From assembly GCA_030653365.1 (NCBI GenBank), contig JAURZL010000018.1, forward strand, positions 372,001-436,000: a DNA stretch of 64,000 bases, in the 5' to 3' direction. The notes under the pieces were generated by a model, which had not been told where the DNA came from, did not search any database, and saw only the letters and a program-made list of their open reading frames with translations. How positions within the stretch are numbered: the stretch's first letter is position 1; each line of letters begins with the position of its first letter. Positions 1-8,500 of the stretch are shown piece by piece. Position numbers and translations under genes: made by a program. Origin of the DNA: Anaerolineaceae bacterium. Its GTDB lineage: Bacteria; Chloroflexota; Anaerolineae; Anaerolineales; Anaerolineaceae.

Positions 1-465
1 TTCTGTTATCCACACACCTAAAATTAATACCGCGACACCTACTGTGATACTTGCATCAGCAATATTCCAAACAGGAAAGTTACCTATTGAGATGAAGTCT
101 GTCACGTGCCCAATGGTTAATCGGTCAATCAAGTTTCCCAATGCACCACTAAGTTGTAAACTCATCGCCAATCGCAATGACCAATCCGACTGTGGTACCC
201 TGGGAAAGTAGAAGATGATGACTAAAGCAACAATAATTGCTACGATTGAAAAAATATCACCGAATCCCTGGAACATACCAAAGGCTACCCCTGTGTTGGG
301 CACATTAATAATTCGGGCATATGGCAACATCCAATCCCACGGTGCCCATACATCGGTCCATAATTCAAAATTTTGCCGAATAATGTACTTTGTAAATTGA
401 TCCAGACTGATAATAACAGTGGCGACAACGATTAATAATGAGTATGTTCGCAATAATTTCTTCAA
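1..465 (-). CDS. lspA: Signal peptidase II (prolipoprotein signal peptidase), C-terminus cut by window edge
   Basis: Membrane aspartyl protease that cleaves the signal peptide of diacylated prolipoproteins. It is absent from the ORF track because it runs off the left edge, but the minus strand is open for 155 codons. Visible motifs are SLDQFTK near the N-terminus, NTGVAFGMFQ, the catalytic-Asp motif GALGNLIDR and the second Asp motif WNIADASI; four hydrophobic segments are apparent. I chose a TTG start (MKKLLRTYS...) because GAGG lies 6 nt upstream and no ATG is suitable. Only a few C-terminal residues should be missing. Many lipoproteins encoded in this window are its presumed substrates. 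It lies downstream of ileS and the DUF123 gene on the same strand. Confidence 0.93.
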   Translation of the reverse strand, partial: MKKLLRTYSLLIVVATVIISLDQFTKYIIRQNFELWTDVWAPWDWMLPYARIINVPNTGVAFGMFQGFGDIFSIVAIIVALVIIFYFPRVPQSDWSLRLAMSLQLSGALGNLIDRLTIGHVTDFISIGNFPVWNIADASITVGVAVLILGVWITE

Positions 466-515
466 AAAAGACCTCAAATACAATTTGTAAATATTGCTGT
501 TTAATTAAACCAGAT

Positions 516-1043
516 TCAAAACCAACTTAAATTACCCGAATTGATTTTACCGTACTTTTTTGAATCATTGGTGAAAACAAAAAGTTGGTCTAATTTTCGA
601 GTTTTAAAATTCAATAAATTTGAGATTTCTTTTTGATCGATTGAATATTCTGTCATATATAAATGTGAATTACAACTTCTCCGACAGTCACTTGATCCAA
701 ACCTGGGGACGGAGGTAAATTCCGCATAATTGCTTTCAAGAATTTGGCTCCATTCACATTCTTTTTCGAATTGCAATGTGAAAATTAAATATTGGAATTC
801 CAAAAAAGGAGTCAAATAATCTAAATGCCAGAATTTTTTCTTTTCAAGCCGTAAATGACGCTTCACCCTGGCTCTCAAACCACCAGGTCCTTTAGCACTT
901 CCCAAATAAAAATAATTTCCTGGCTCAAATTGAATGCAGCCTAATTTTCCAATTTGAACAAATAATTGCGTTTCCAGTGAAAAAACAAGACAGTAACTAC
1001 CTTTTTCTTTTGGAATTTGGGCATCAACTATTAAGTGTTTCAT
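516..1043 (-). CDS. DUF123 / GIY-YIG-like nuclease domain protein
   Basis: Small protein (175 aa from the chosen start) matching the DUF123 family, which is related to GIY-YIG endonucleases and sometimes fused to endonuclease III; the function is not established. Family-like motifs are GSYCLVFSL, GNYFYLGSAKGPGGLRAR, the HLDYL segment and GSSDCRRSCNSHLY with clustered Cys/His. The ORF track starts at a TTG at 1058, but an ATG at 1043 has GGAAG about 8 nt upstream and gives MKHLIVDAQ, so I prefer it. The C-terminal ~40 residues after the conserved domain look variable. It lies between lspA and ileS on the same strand. Confidence 0.75.
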   Translation of the reverse strand: MKHLIVDAQIPKEKGSYCLVFSLETQLFVQIGKLGCIQFEPGNYFYLGSAKGPGGLRARVKRHLRLEKKKFWHLDYLTPFLEFQYLIFTLQFEKECEWSQILESNYAEFTSVPRFGSSDCRRSCNSHLYMTEYSIDQKEISNLLNFKTRKLDQLFVFTNDSKKYGKINSGNLSWF

Positions 1044-1075
1044 GAAATCTTCTTCCAATAATGATTTAAAATAAA

Positions 1076-1108
1076 CCAGGCAACTCTACATGGATGAGAA
1101 TTGCCTGG
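1076..1108 (-). terminator. Hairpin between ileS and the DUF123 gene
   Basis: CCAGGCAA pairs with TTGCCTGG (8 bp, plus CTC/GAG inside). On the minus strand it is followed by the T-rich stretch TTTATTTTAAATC, consistent with an intrinsic terminator or attenuator after ileS. The plus side also has a T-run, so it may act in both directions. Confidence 0.55.
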
Positions 1109-1131
1109 ATGTAGATTTTTTATTTTTCCCT

Positions 1132-4100
1132 TTACTTGATTCTTTCAACACCCAGTCTAACAGTTTCTCCATCGAATTCACTGCTAATTTGAACCAGATT
1201 CTCGAATGGTTCTTCTTCCAGTAACTCAAGGGTCAGTGTCTCATTTTTAATGTATTCTGAGAATTCCCCAACGGCTTCTGATAATTTTGGTGAGGCACTG
1301 AAAACAAGCTTTATTCTGTCAGATATCTCAAAATCTGCAGTTTTTCTTAAATCCTGGACTCTGCGAACAAACTCCCTTGCCAATCCTTCTTTTTCCAATT
1401 CTGGCGTCAAATCAGTTACCAAAGCTGCCAGATATGCTCCTTCTGAAGCTACAGCGTACCCCTCTTTAGCCATAGCTCTGATCTCAACTTCTTCCGGTAA
1501 AATTTGATATTTCTCCCCATCCATTTCGACTGTGAGCGGTTGATTTGCTAATAGAGTTTTTGCTGCACTTTCAGAATCAAATTCCATAATTACAGTTCGC
1601 AAGCCAGGGAATTTAGGGCCATATTTCTGCCCTAATTGTTTTGGAAGAGGCTTAACTTCATAAGCTACCGCTTCTGTTGCGGCATCCAAAGCCCGAACAG
1701 TTTTCACATTCAATTCATCTTCCAGAATATCAGCATATTTTTGTATTACTACCCGCTCTTCTGCGTTTCCTACGGAAAAAGCTGCTTCTGACAATGGTTG
1801 CCGAACTTTTCGATTGGCTTTATTTCGGGCAGCATGGCCAACTGATGCCAATTTCATGACCAGATCCATTTCCCGGTTTAAATTCTCATCAATTAATTCA
1901 GCATTAAATTCTGGCCAACGAGTTAGATGGACAGACACTTCTTCTGTTTGATCCATACCAAGAACAAGATTTTGATATAGTTCTTCTGCCATGAAAGGCA
2001 TCGTTGGTGCTAACAATTTGCTCAACGTGACAAGAGATTCATAAAGAGTGGCATAAGCTGCAAATTTATCCCCATCCGATTCGCTCTTCCAAAAGCGACG
2101 ACGAGATCTTCTCAGGAACCAGTTGGACAATTGGTCTACAAACACTTCAATCGGTCTGGTAGCTCCTAATACATCGTAATTTTCCAGTGCAACGGTAACA
2201 TCACGAACCAATGTATGCAGAGCACTTAACACCCATCGATCCAAAGCGCTGTAATCAGGAGTGACTTCGGGATCCGGTTTCCATCCATCCAAATTAGCGT
2301 ATGTAACAAAAAATGAATAAGTGTTCCATAAGGTTAGTGTGAAATTCCTCAAAACTTCGCCAACCAGATCACTGGAGAAGCGGCGTTCCTGTCCTGGAGG
2401 ACTGGCTGTGTAAAGATACCAACGCATTGCATCAGCACCGTTCTTTTCGATAACCTCCCAGGGACTGACCACATTTCCACGGGATTTGGACATTTTGTAT
2501 CCATCACCATCTAAAATCAATCCCAAACAGATTACATTCTTAAAGGCAACCTCATCGTGCAATAATGTGCTGATCGCATGTAAGGAATAAAACCAACCTC
2601 GGGTTTGATCTACAGCTTCACAAATAAAATCCGCAGGAAATTGTTGTGTAAATTTATCCTCATTTTCAAATGGGTAATGCCATTGAGATACCGGCATGGA
2701 ACCAGAATCAAACCAGACATCAATGAGTTCCGGAACCCGCATCATCCTTCCACCACATTCTGTGCAGGCTAAAGCGATTTTATCGACATATGGACGATGG
2801 AGATCCAGATCTCTAAGATCCTGCCCGGATAGATGCGATAATTCAGCAACCGAACCAACACAAAGCTGATGATCGCAGGATCCACATTGCCATACCGGTA
2901 AAGCAGTACCCCAGAAACGTTCTCGCCCCAATGCCCAATCAACATTGTTTTCCAGCCAATTTCCGAATCTACCATTCTTGATATGTCCTGGATACCAATT
3001 TATTTTTTCATTTAGTTCAACCAATCGTTGCTTGAAAGCACTGGTGCGAATATACCAGGTTGGACGGGCATAATACAACAAAGGAGTCGAACACCGCCAA
3101 CAAAATGGATACGTATGGACGATGGTTCCTGACCTGAACAATAATCCTCGCGCATTTAAGTCAGCAGTAATTCCTGGATCTGCATCTTTTACAAAAACAC
3201 CAGCCCAAGGTTCGACTTCCTGAATGAAGCAGCCATCCGGTGCAACTGTCTGTAAAATGGGTAAATCCTGTTCATTGGAGATATTCATATCATCAGCGCC
3301 AAAAGCAGGAGCAATATGAACCAAACCGGATCCATCTTCAGTCGTAACAAAATCACCCAATACAACACGATGGGCAGGTTTTTCTAATGGCAAAAATTTA
3401 TATAATGGCTCATATTGGTGACCTTTTAATTCTTTACCTTTAAAGCGGTTCACAATTGTGTAGGATTCCTCACCAAAAATCTTTTCCAATAATGCTTCGG
3501 CTAAAATTAGTTTCTCTTTGTGATCATCATGTAGCGTTCGTTCGATTTTTACATATTCGACATCCGGACCCGCTGCGATAGCCACATTAGCTGGTAGTGT
3601 CCAGGGAGTGGTTGTCCACACCAGGAATGAAGTATCTTTTTCATCCAATAAGCGCATCCGAACAAAGATTGAGGGATCTTCGGCATCTTCATACCCTTGC
3701 GCCACTTCATGATCCGATAAAGGAGTTCCACAACGAGGACAATAAGGTACGACTTTGAAACCCTGATAAAGCAGATCCTTGTCCCAATACTGTTTCAGAA
3801 TCCACCAAACCGATTCAATATACGAATTCTCGTAAGTAATGTATGCGTTTTCTAAGTCAACCCAGAACGCGATTCGATCGGTTAATCTTTCCCATTCCTG
3901 GATATAGGTAAAAGCAGATTCTCGACATAAAGCATTGAATTTATCAATGCCGTAATTCTCAATATCTTGTTTATTGGTAAAGCCAAGTTGTTTTTCCACT
4001 TCAATTTCTACAGGTAAACCGTGTGTATCCCAGCCCCCACGCCGCGATACGTAGTAACCCTGCATTGTTTTATATCTTGGAAAAATATCTTTAAATGCCC

Positions 4101-4284
4101 GAGCCAATACATGGTGAACACCAGGGCGGCCATTGGCAGTTGGAGGACCTTCATAAAAAACATATTCCGGCTTACCATCATGGTCCTGCATGGTTTTGTG
4201 AAAAACATCTTTTTCTTTCCAATACGCTAAGATGCTTTCTTCCATCTGATTGATATTTAATTTCGGTGAAACTGGTCGAAACAT
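1132..4284 (-). CDS. ileS: Isoleucyl-tRNA synthetase, type 2 (eukaryote-like)
   Basis: Class I aminoacyl-tRNA synthetase charging tRNA-Ile, with a CP1 editing domain. Its 1050 aa match the long type 2 class. The N-terminus has YEGPPTANGRPGVHHVLARA (HIGH-equivalent region), then GGWDTHGLPVEIEVEK, the Cys pair CPRCGTPLSDHEVAQGY, an editing-domain segment TTTPWTLPANVA, and the signature DGYKMSKSRGNVVSPW. An anticodon-binding domain and the long C-terminal extension follow. The start has an excellent SD (CAGGAGGAAAG-ATG). Type 2 IleS enzymes are generally less sensitive to mupirocin; that is family knowledge, not seen here. It is regulated by the T-box leader directly upstream. Confidence 0.97.
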   Translation of the reverse strand: MFRPVSPKLNINQMEESILAYWKEKDVFHKTMQDHDGKPEYVFYEGPPTANGRPGVHHVLARAFKDIFPRYKTMQGYYVSRRGGWDTHGLPVEIEVEKQLGFTNKQDIENYGIDKFNALCRESAFTYIQEWERLTDRIAFWVDLENAYITYENSYIESVWWILKQYWDKDLLYQGFKVVPYCPRCGTPLSDHEVAQGYEDAEDPSIFVRMRLLDEKDTSFLVWTTTPWTLPANVAIAAGPDVEYVKIERTLHDDHKEKLILAEALLEKIFGEESYTIVNRFKGKELKGHQYEPLYKFLPLEKPAHRVVLGDFVTTEDGSGLVHIAPAFGADDMNISNEQDLPILQTVAPDGCFIQEVEPWAGVFVKDADPGITADLNARGLLFRSGTIVHTYPFCWRCSTPLLYYARPTWYIRTSAFKQRLVELNEKINWYPGHIKNGRFGNWLENNVDWALGRERFWGTALPVWQCGSCDHQLCVGSVAELSHLSGQDLRDLDLHRPYVDKIALACTECGGRMMRVPELIDVWFDSGSMPVSQWHYPFENEDKFTQQFPADFICEAVDQTRGWFYSLHAISTLLHDEVAFKNVICLGLILDGDGYKMSKSRGNVVSPWEVIEKNGADAMRWYLYTASPPGQERRFSSDLVGEVLRNFTLTLWNTYSFFVTYANLDGWKPDPEVTPDYSALDRWVLSALHTLVRDVTVALENYDVLGATRPIEVFVDQLSNWFLRRSRRRFWKSESDGDKFAAYATLYESLVTLSKLLAPTMPFMAEELYQNLVLGMDQTEEVSVHLTRWPEFNAELIDENLNREMDLVMKLASVGHAARNKANRKVRQPLSEAAFSVGNAEERVVIQKYADILEDELNVKTVRALDAATEAVAYEVKPLPKQLGQKYGPKFPGLRTVIMEFDSESAAKTLLANQPLTVEMDGEKYQILPEEVEIRAMAKEGYAVASEGAYLAALVTDLTPELEKEGLAREFVRRVQDLRKTADFEISDRIKLVFSASPKLSEAVGEFSEYIKNETLTLELLEEEPFENLVQISSEFDGETVRLGVERIK

Positions 4285-4299
4285 CTTTCCTCCTGATTA

Positions 4300-4587
4300 A
4301 AAATAAAAATCTCATCCCTGGATCAGGGACGAGATCAATTCCCGCGATACCACCCTGTTTTTCACAATACATTTGTGAACACTCAGTCAGGTGCATTAAC
4401 TTTCATCAATAAACCCACACCATGGTTAACGATTGGTGACTCCGTCGCCCTTACTGCTGATCAAATCAGGTTCAGTTTGAAACTCCGGAAGGATTTTCAG
4501 CAAGTTTTCAAACCTGGCTCACACCAGTCCCAGGATCGCTGTTTGAATTTTAATGCTTACTCGTTTCCATCATTGCTTTTTTTAATG
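4300..4587 (-). promoter_or_regulatory. T-box riboswitch leader of ileS
   Basis: The minus strand upstream of ileS contains the T-box AGGGTGGTATCGCG (plus 4343-4356). It is followed by a terminator hairpin CTCGTCCCTGATCCAGGGATGAG (plus 4311-4333) and a U-rich tract ending just before the ileS SD. The 5' part has stem I features (GATGGAAACGAGTAAGCA, the CTGGTGTGAGCCAGG distal stem), and the specifier is probably ATC in CTGAAAATCC (plus 4492-4494), matching Ile. Uncharged tRNA-Ile would stabilise the antiterminator and raise ileS transcription. The specifier assignment is by eye. Confidence 0.93.
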
Positions 4588-4593
4588 TCCCAA

Positions 4594-4622
4594 ATCATAC
4601 CAGAATTCTTGTTAAAATTCAA
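4594..4622 (-). promoter_or_regulatory. Promoter of the ileS T-box transcript
   Basis: On the minus strand there is TTGAAT, exactly 17 nt, then TATGAT. Predicted transcription begins around 4587, at the 5' end of the T-box leader. Confidence 0.75.
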
Positions 4623-4637
4623 TTCTCCAGCAAAGAA

Positions 4638-5387
4638 CTAATCGATTTGTGGTTTACCATCTGATTTTTGTAAATAATGCGAAATGATCACCACCAGGAA
4701 TAAATACATCGCTACAAGTATCATGCCGCCAACAATCCATTGACCAAAAAAGGCTAATAATGATCCAATGATAAGAATTAATGTCAAAGCCAACATTAGG
4801 CGTTCAAAATAAAATTCTTTCTTTCCTTGAAGTAGTGAGGATTTATACATTAAGTAAATCCCAGTCCCAATCAAGAAGGTGCCAAGCAACAATGCGAGTA
4901 AGAAAAATTGATTACTTTTAAGAAACGGCACATTAATGACCATTACTCCACAGGATGCAGTCGTGAGGGAAACACCGCGACTACTGATTATATTTACCCG
5001 AAATAAAACAAATCGATCCCAAGCTGCATCCTCTGGATAAATATACCAGTGAACCACCTCAGATTCACCAGGTTTCAATTCAAGACTCGTCTCGTCAGAT
5101 GCTATATATATTACAAATCCTAAGGATTTATTTCCCCGAACAACCTTTCTGACATCTTTGTCATATGTATTTTCTATTCCAATAGAAATGATCCCAAAAT
5201 CAGACGTTGTTATTAGTGTAGGACATATCAAATTAAATTCAGATTTCTTCGCATGGGTAGCAGGTTGAAACATATACCCTTCAAGATCTGCCCAAACTGA
5301 CCCTGTCCAGAGAAATAAACCAATCAGTAATCCTAAAGAAAATAAAACAATGGATGAAATGATGTAGAACTTCGAATTTTTTATCAT
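4638..5387 (-). CDS. Predicted four-TM membrane protein with an extracytoplasmic domain
   Basis: Not recognised at family level. The start at 5387 (MIKNSKFYIIS...) is chosen because CTGGAG precedes it; the longer ORF start at 5405 has no SD. There is an N-terminal TM (IISSIVLFSLGLLIGLFLW), then about 130 residues that look like an extracytoplasmic beta-rich domain containing SLELKPGESEVVHWYIYP, an arrangement reminiscent of Ig-like folds. Three C-terminal TM segments follow: FFLLALLLGTFLIGTGIYL, LMLALTLILIIGSLLAFF and IVGGMILVAMYLFLVVII. It lies between ileS and the nucleoside phosphorylase gene on the same strand with separate spacing, so it is likely a single gene. Function unknown. Confidence 0.6.
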   Translation of the reverse strand: MIKNSKFYIISSIVLFSLGLLIGLFLWTGSVWADLEGYMFQPATHAKKSEFNLICPTLITTSDFGIISIGIENTYDKDVRKVVRGNKSLGFVIYIASDETSLELKPGESEVVHWYIYPEDAAWDRFVLFRVNIISSRGVSLTTASCGVMVINVPFLKSNQFFLLALLLGTFLIGTGIYLMYKSSLLQGKKEFYFERLMLALTLILIIGSLLAFFGQWIVGGMILVAMYLFLVVIISHYLQKSDGKPQID

Positions 5388-5555
5388 ACAAAAACTCCAG
5401 AACAATGATTCACGCAGAGTATATCACAAGGAAACCAAATCATTCTCAACAAATTTCATCTCATTACTTTGTAATTGTTAAGGAATATTCTCTCTCATTT
5501 TCAAGATTAATAAAAAGAAGAGCTTTGGGAAACTTGAGAAAAATCGATTGTTTTA

Positions 5556-6863
5556 TTAATCAATAATTTCATAAAACAAAGGCAAGGGCTCGCATTTTTC
5601 ATCCTCAATCCTATGTGCTTTTAGAACTAGTTGCTTTGCAAGTTCTAATTTTTCTTTGGAATTAGCATGGATTGTAAATAATGGTTCACCAGCAATCACA
5701 TAATCACCCACTTTGTGATGCACGACTATTCCAACAGCATGATCCACAGGATCACCTTTTTTGGCTCGCCCTGCACCTAAATCAACTGAAGTTTCACCAA
5801 TTACACGTGCATCAATCCAATGCACATAACCATTTTTATCAGCATTTGTCGTTTCAATAAACTCTGCTTTTGGTAATAAATCAGGTTGATCGATATATTC
5901 CACCTCTCCCCCTTGAGCAATCACCATTTGACGGAACTTTTCCCAGGCTTTCCCATTCTTAAGCACATCTTCCACCATTTGGCGAGCTTGAATCAAGCTT
6001 TTCGCTTTCTTCCCCAGCATCACAAGATATGCTGCTGCTGCCAAACAATGTTCCACAAAATCATTTGGTCCTCCCCCGTGAAGGGTGTCAATTGCTTCCA
6101 ACAGTTCCAGTGAATTTCCAACCGCGTTTCCTAACGGTTGGTTCATATCTGAAAGCATGCACACTGCTTTTCTCCCGGTGATTTGTGCGATTGATACCAA
6201 TAACCGCGAAAGCGTTCGGGCATCTTCCAGAGTAGTCATAAAGGCACCTACCCCAACTTTTACGTCCAAAACGATGACCTGGGCACCACCCGCTATTTTT
6301 TTACTCATCACCGAGGATGCAATTAATGGCATAGAAGGAACGGTTCCAGTGACATCGCGCAAGGAATACATTTTTCCATCAGCCGGTGCCAAATCCCCGC
6401 TTTGACCGGACAACACAATTCCGATTGATTTTAGTTGTTGTATAAATTCTTCCCGGGATAAATCAACTCGATAACCTGGGATTGATTCCATTTTGTCCAA
6501 CGTGCCACCACTAAAACCTAATCCACGACCAGACATTTTTCCAAAAGGCAAACCACAGGCAGCAACAAGCGGTTCGACAACCAGGGTTGTTTTATCGCCT
6601 ACCCCACCAGTCGAGTGTTTATCCAAATATATTTCAACGACGTCCGAAAGGTCAAGAACATCACCAGAATGAGCCATTGCCAGTGTGAGATTGGTCGTTT
6701 CCTGATCAGTCATCCCATTTAACAAGACAGCCATAGCCCAAGAAGCAGCTTGATAATCAGGAATATCACCAGATGTAAATCCATTAATAAAGAAATTTAT
6801 TTCATCTTGGCTGAGTTCTTGATTATCTCTCTTCTTGATGATGATATCAACAGCTTTCATCAT
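5556..6863 (-). CDS. pdp: Pyrimidine-nucleoside / thymidine phosphorylase
   Basis: Phosphorolysis of thymidine, uridine or deoxyuridine to base plus (deoxy)ribose-1-phosphate, in nucleoside salvage. The 435 aa match the Pdp/DeoA family. Clear signatures are KHSTGGVGDKTTLVVEPLVA, the phosphate/substrate loop GRGLGFSGGTLDKMESIPGY and ALRDVTGTVPS-like SLRDVTGTVPSMPLIASSVM. The gene may start at either of two adjacent ATGs; GGGAGG is better spaced for the second (6860). Pdp versus DeoA specificity cannot be settled by eye. A terminator of the upstream jag operon sits at 6897-6925, so this is probably a separate unit. Confidence 0.92.
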   Translation of the reverse strand: MMKAVDIIIKKRDNQELSQDEINFFINGFTSGDIPDYQAASWAMAVLLNGMTDQETTNLTLAMAHSGDVLDLSDVVEIYLDKHSTGGVGDKTTLVVEPLVAACGLPFGKMSGRGLGFSGGTLDKMESIPGYRVDLSREEFIQQLKSIGIVLSGQSGDLAPADGKMYSLRDVTGTVPSMPLIASSVMSKKIAGGAQVIVLDVKVGVGAFMTTLEDARTLSRLLVSIAQITGRKAVCMLSDMNQPLGNAVGNSLELLEAIDTLHGGGPNDFVEHCLAAAAYLVMLGKKAKSLIQARQMVEDVLKNGKAWEKFRQMVIAQGGEVEYIDQPDLLPKAEFIETTNADKNGYVHWIDARVIGETSVDLGAGRAKKGDPVDHAVGIVVHHKVGDYVIAGEPLFTIHANSKEKLELAKQLVLKAHRIEDEKCEPLPLFYEIID

Positions 6864-6896
6864 TTCTCCTCCCAGAAGTTGCCTTTTTAAAAACGA

Positions 6897-6925
6897 AAGA
6901 ACGCCTAAAACTTTCAGACGTTCTT
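6897..6925 (-). terminator. Intrinsic terminator after jag
   Basis: On the minus strand AAGAACGTCT ... AGGCGTTCTT forms a stem with a short AT-rich loop, followed by TCGTTTTTAAAAAG. It closes the rpmH-to-jag transcription block. Confidence 0.75.
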
Positions 6926-6935
6926 AATTATAAGA

Positions 6936-7676
6936 CTATCGTTTCTTTAATACGATTGTAACTTTTCGATTTGGTTCTTCACCAACACTTTCCGTGGTAA
7001 CAAATTCGTGATCTCGTAACTCGAGATGGATCACTCTTCTTTCATTTGCCGGCATCGGCTCCAGATTTTGTCGACGACCAGTGTGAATAACTTGTTCAGC
7101 CATTCTGCGCGCAAGAACTTGTAATTGATGTTCACGACGTTCTCTATATCCCTGTACATCAATCATCAAAGGTACCCATTCTCCTTGTTCTTTGGCGATA
7201 ATCAAACTGCTGATATATTGAAGTGAATTTAAGGTTTCACTTCTTCGACCAATCAAAATACTAAGATCTTTTCCTAAAATTTCGACATGAACCATTTTTT
7301 GATCGCGCTCATCAACCGGATCGATATATTTTGCTTCAACTTTTGCAGTGATATGCATTTTTTGGAGTAATTCCCAAACTACATCTTCAGATAATTTAAG
7401 AACTGGATCTTTGTGGTCATTATCAGGTTTTACTTCTGAAACTACAGGCTTTTTTTCGATCTTCTGTAATGGTTCAGTTTGTTGTTTTTCTCCATTTTTT
7501 AGGGAGAGGCGGACGCGTGCTTGACGACTACCTAATCCGAATAATCCTTTACTTCCCTGATCTAATACTTCGACTTCTAGCTGGTCGGAAGCTATCCCTA
7601 AAGTTTTAGCACCTTGTTCGATTGCTTCTTCAACTGATGGAGCAATGAATTCCTGGGTAATTTTTTTATATTCCAT
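6936..7676 (-). CDS. jag: Jag/KhpB RNA-binding protein (Jag_N, KH and R3H domains)
   Basis: RNA-binding protein of the Jag/SpoIIIJ-associated (KhpB/EloR) family, linked in other bacteria to cell elongation and division. The N-terminal Jag_N domain (about 1-55) shows VEEAIEQGAKTLGI and the G-SKGLFGLGSRQARV loop. A charged linker (about 60-95) is followed by the KH domain (about 100-180, ILIGRRSETLNSLQYISSLI) and the R3H domain (about 185-246, RRQNLEPMPANERRVIHLEL). The C-terminus ends in a basic tail. It sits 15 bp after yidC, as is widely conserved. Confidence 0.93.
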   Translation of the reverse strand: MEYKKITQEFIAPSVEEAIEQGAKTLGIASDQLEVEVLDQGSKGLFGLGSRQARVRLSLKNGEKQQTEPLQKIEKKPVVSEVKPDNDHKDPVLKLSEDVVWELLQKMHITAKVEAKYIDPVDERDQKMVHVEILGKDLSILIGRRSETLNSLQYISSLIIAKEQGEWVPLMIDVQGYRERREHQLQVLARRMAEQVIHTGRRQNLEPMPANERRVIHLELRDHEFVTTESVGEEPNRKVTIVLKKR

Positions 7677-7691
7677 GTGAATTCCAACTTT

Positions 7692-8486
7692 CTACTTTTT
7701 TCGTTTGACAGTCACTGCAACTGGCTTTTTCCCAGGAATGAGATTGTTCCAGTTAACTTTGCCTAACATAGCATATTGACCGATACCAATCAGGTTTGAG
7801 ACCAAAAAATACAAAGATAAACCTGATGCCAGGGTCAGTGCCAAATATCCCATAAAGAATGGCATGTAGATATTCATCATATTTCCCATCATCGCTGTTT
7901 GATCTTTCGGATTAGTGGAAGGGGGTTGGATCAATTTTGATTGCACATAGGTTGAGATCACAACAAGAATCGCTAAAATCGGGATACCAAATGGAAGAAA
8001 TGGTAAATTCAAACGTTCTGGCTGACCTAAATCCATCCATAGAAAAGTACTGTTTAATGGAATAATATTGGACACATCCAGGAAATCAGAATAAACATGC
8101 CTGACAAGATTAAGGACTTCGACAGGGGTAGCTGCCAGAGCAGCAATAATGGTTTGATATAAGGCGATGATGATTGGAAATTGGATCAGGGTAGGTAAAC
8201 AGGAAGCAAAAGGATTAATGCCTTTTTCCTTATAGTATTTCATCTGTTCCTGAGCTAATTTCTCTTTATCACCCTTATATTTTTCCTGAATTTTCTTCCA
8301 GTCTTCGTCTTGCTGCATATTCTGCATACCCTGCGCACCCTTGATTTGTTTCACCATCAATGGATGGGTAATCAATCGAATCAAGATCGTGAAAAGTATG
8401 ATAGCAACACCGAAGCTGTTACCAACCAAGTTGTATATAAACAACATTACGTTAATAAAGGGAGTAATTACAATTGCATCCCACAT
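7692..8486 (-). CDS. yidC: YidC/Oxa1 membrane protein insertase
   Basis: Inserts and folds membrane proteins, alone or with SecYEG. At 264 aa it is the short form without the large periplasmic domain of proteobacterial YidC. The first TM (FINVMLFIYNLVGNSFGVAIILFTILIRLITHPLM) carries the conserved groove Arg (ILIR). A charged cytoplasmic hairpin rich in Lys/Glu follows (QQDEDWKKIQEKYKGDKEKLA), then NPFASCLPTLIQFPIIIALYQTI and two further hydrophobic segments ending GYLALTLASGLSLYFLVSNLIGI. The tail is basic (KKPVAVTVKRKK). No lipobox is seen, unlike SpoIIIJ. It is in the rpmH-rnpA-yidD-X-yidC-jag block. Confidence 0.95.
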   Translation of the reverse strand: MWDAIVITPFINVMLFIYNLVGNSFGVAIILFTILIRLITHPLMVKQIKGAQGMQNMQQDEDWKKIQEKYKGDKEKLAQEQMKYYKEKGINPFASCLPTLIQFPIIIALYQTIIAALAATPVEVLNLVRHVYSDFLDVSNIIPLNSTFLWMDLGQPERLNLPFLPFGIPILAILVVISTYVQSKLIQPPSTNPKDQTAMMGNMMNIYMPFFMGYLALTLASGLSLYFLVSNLIGIGQYAMLGKVNWNNLIPGKKPVAVTVKRKK

Positions 8487-8500
8487 TTTTTAACCTGCCT

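Noticed and set aside
6-14. TTATCCACA, a perfect DnaA box
   Set aside because: It lies inside the lspA coding sequence as a single copy with no clustered boxes, so it is not evidence for an origin.
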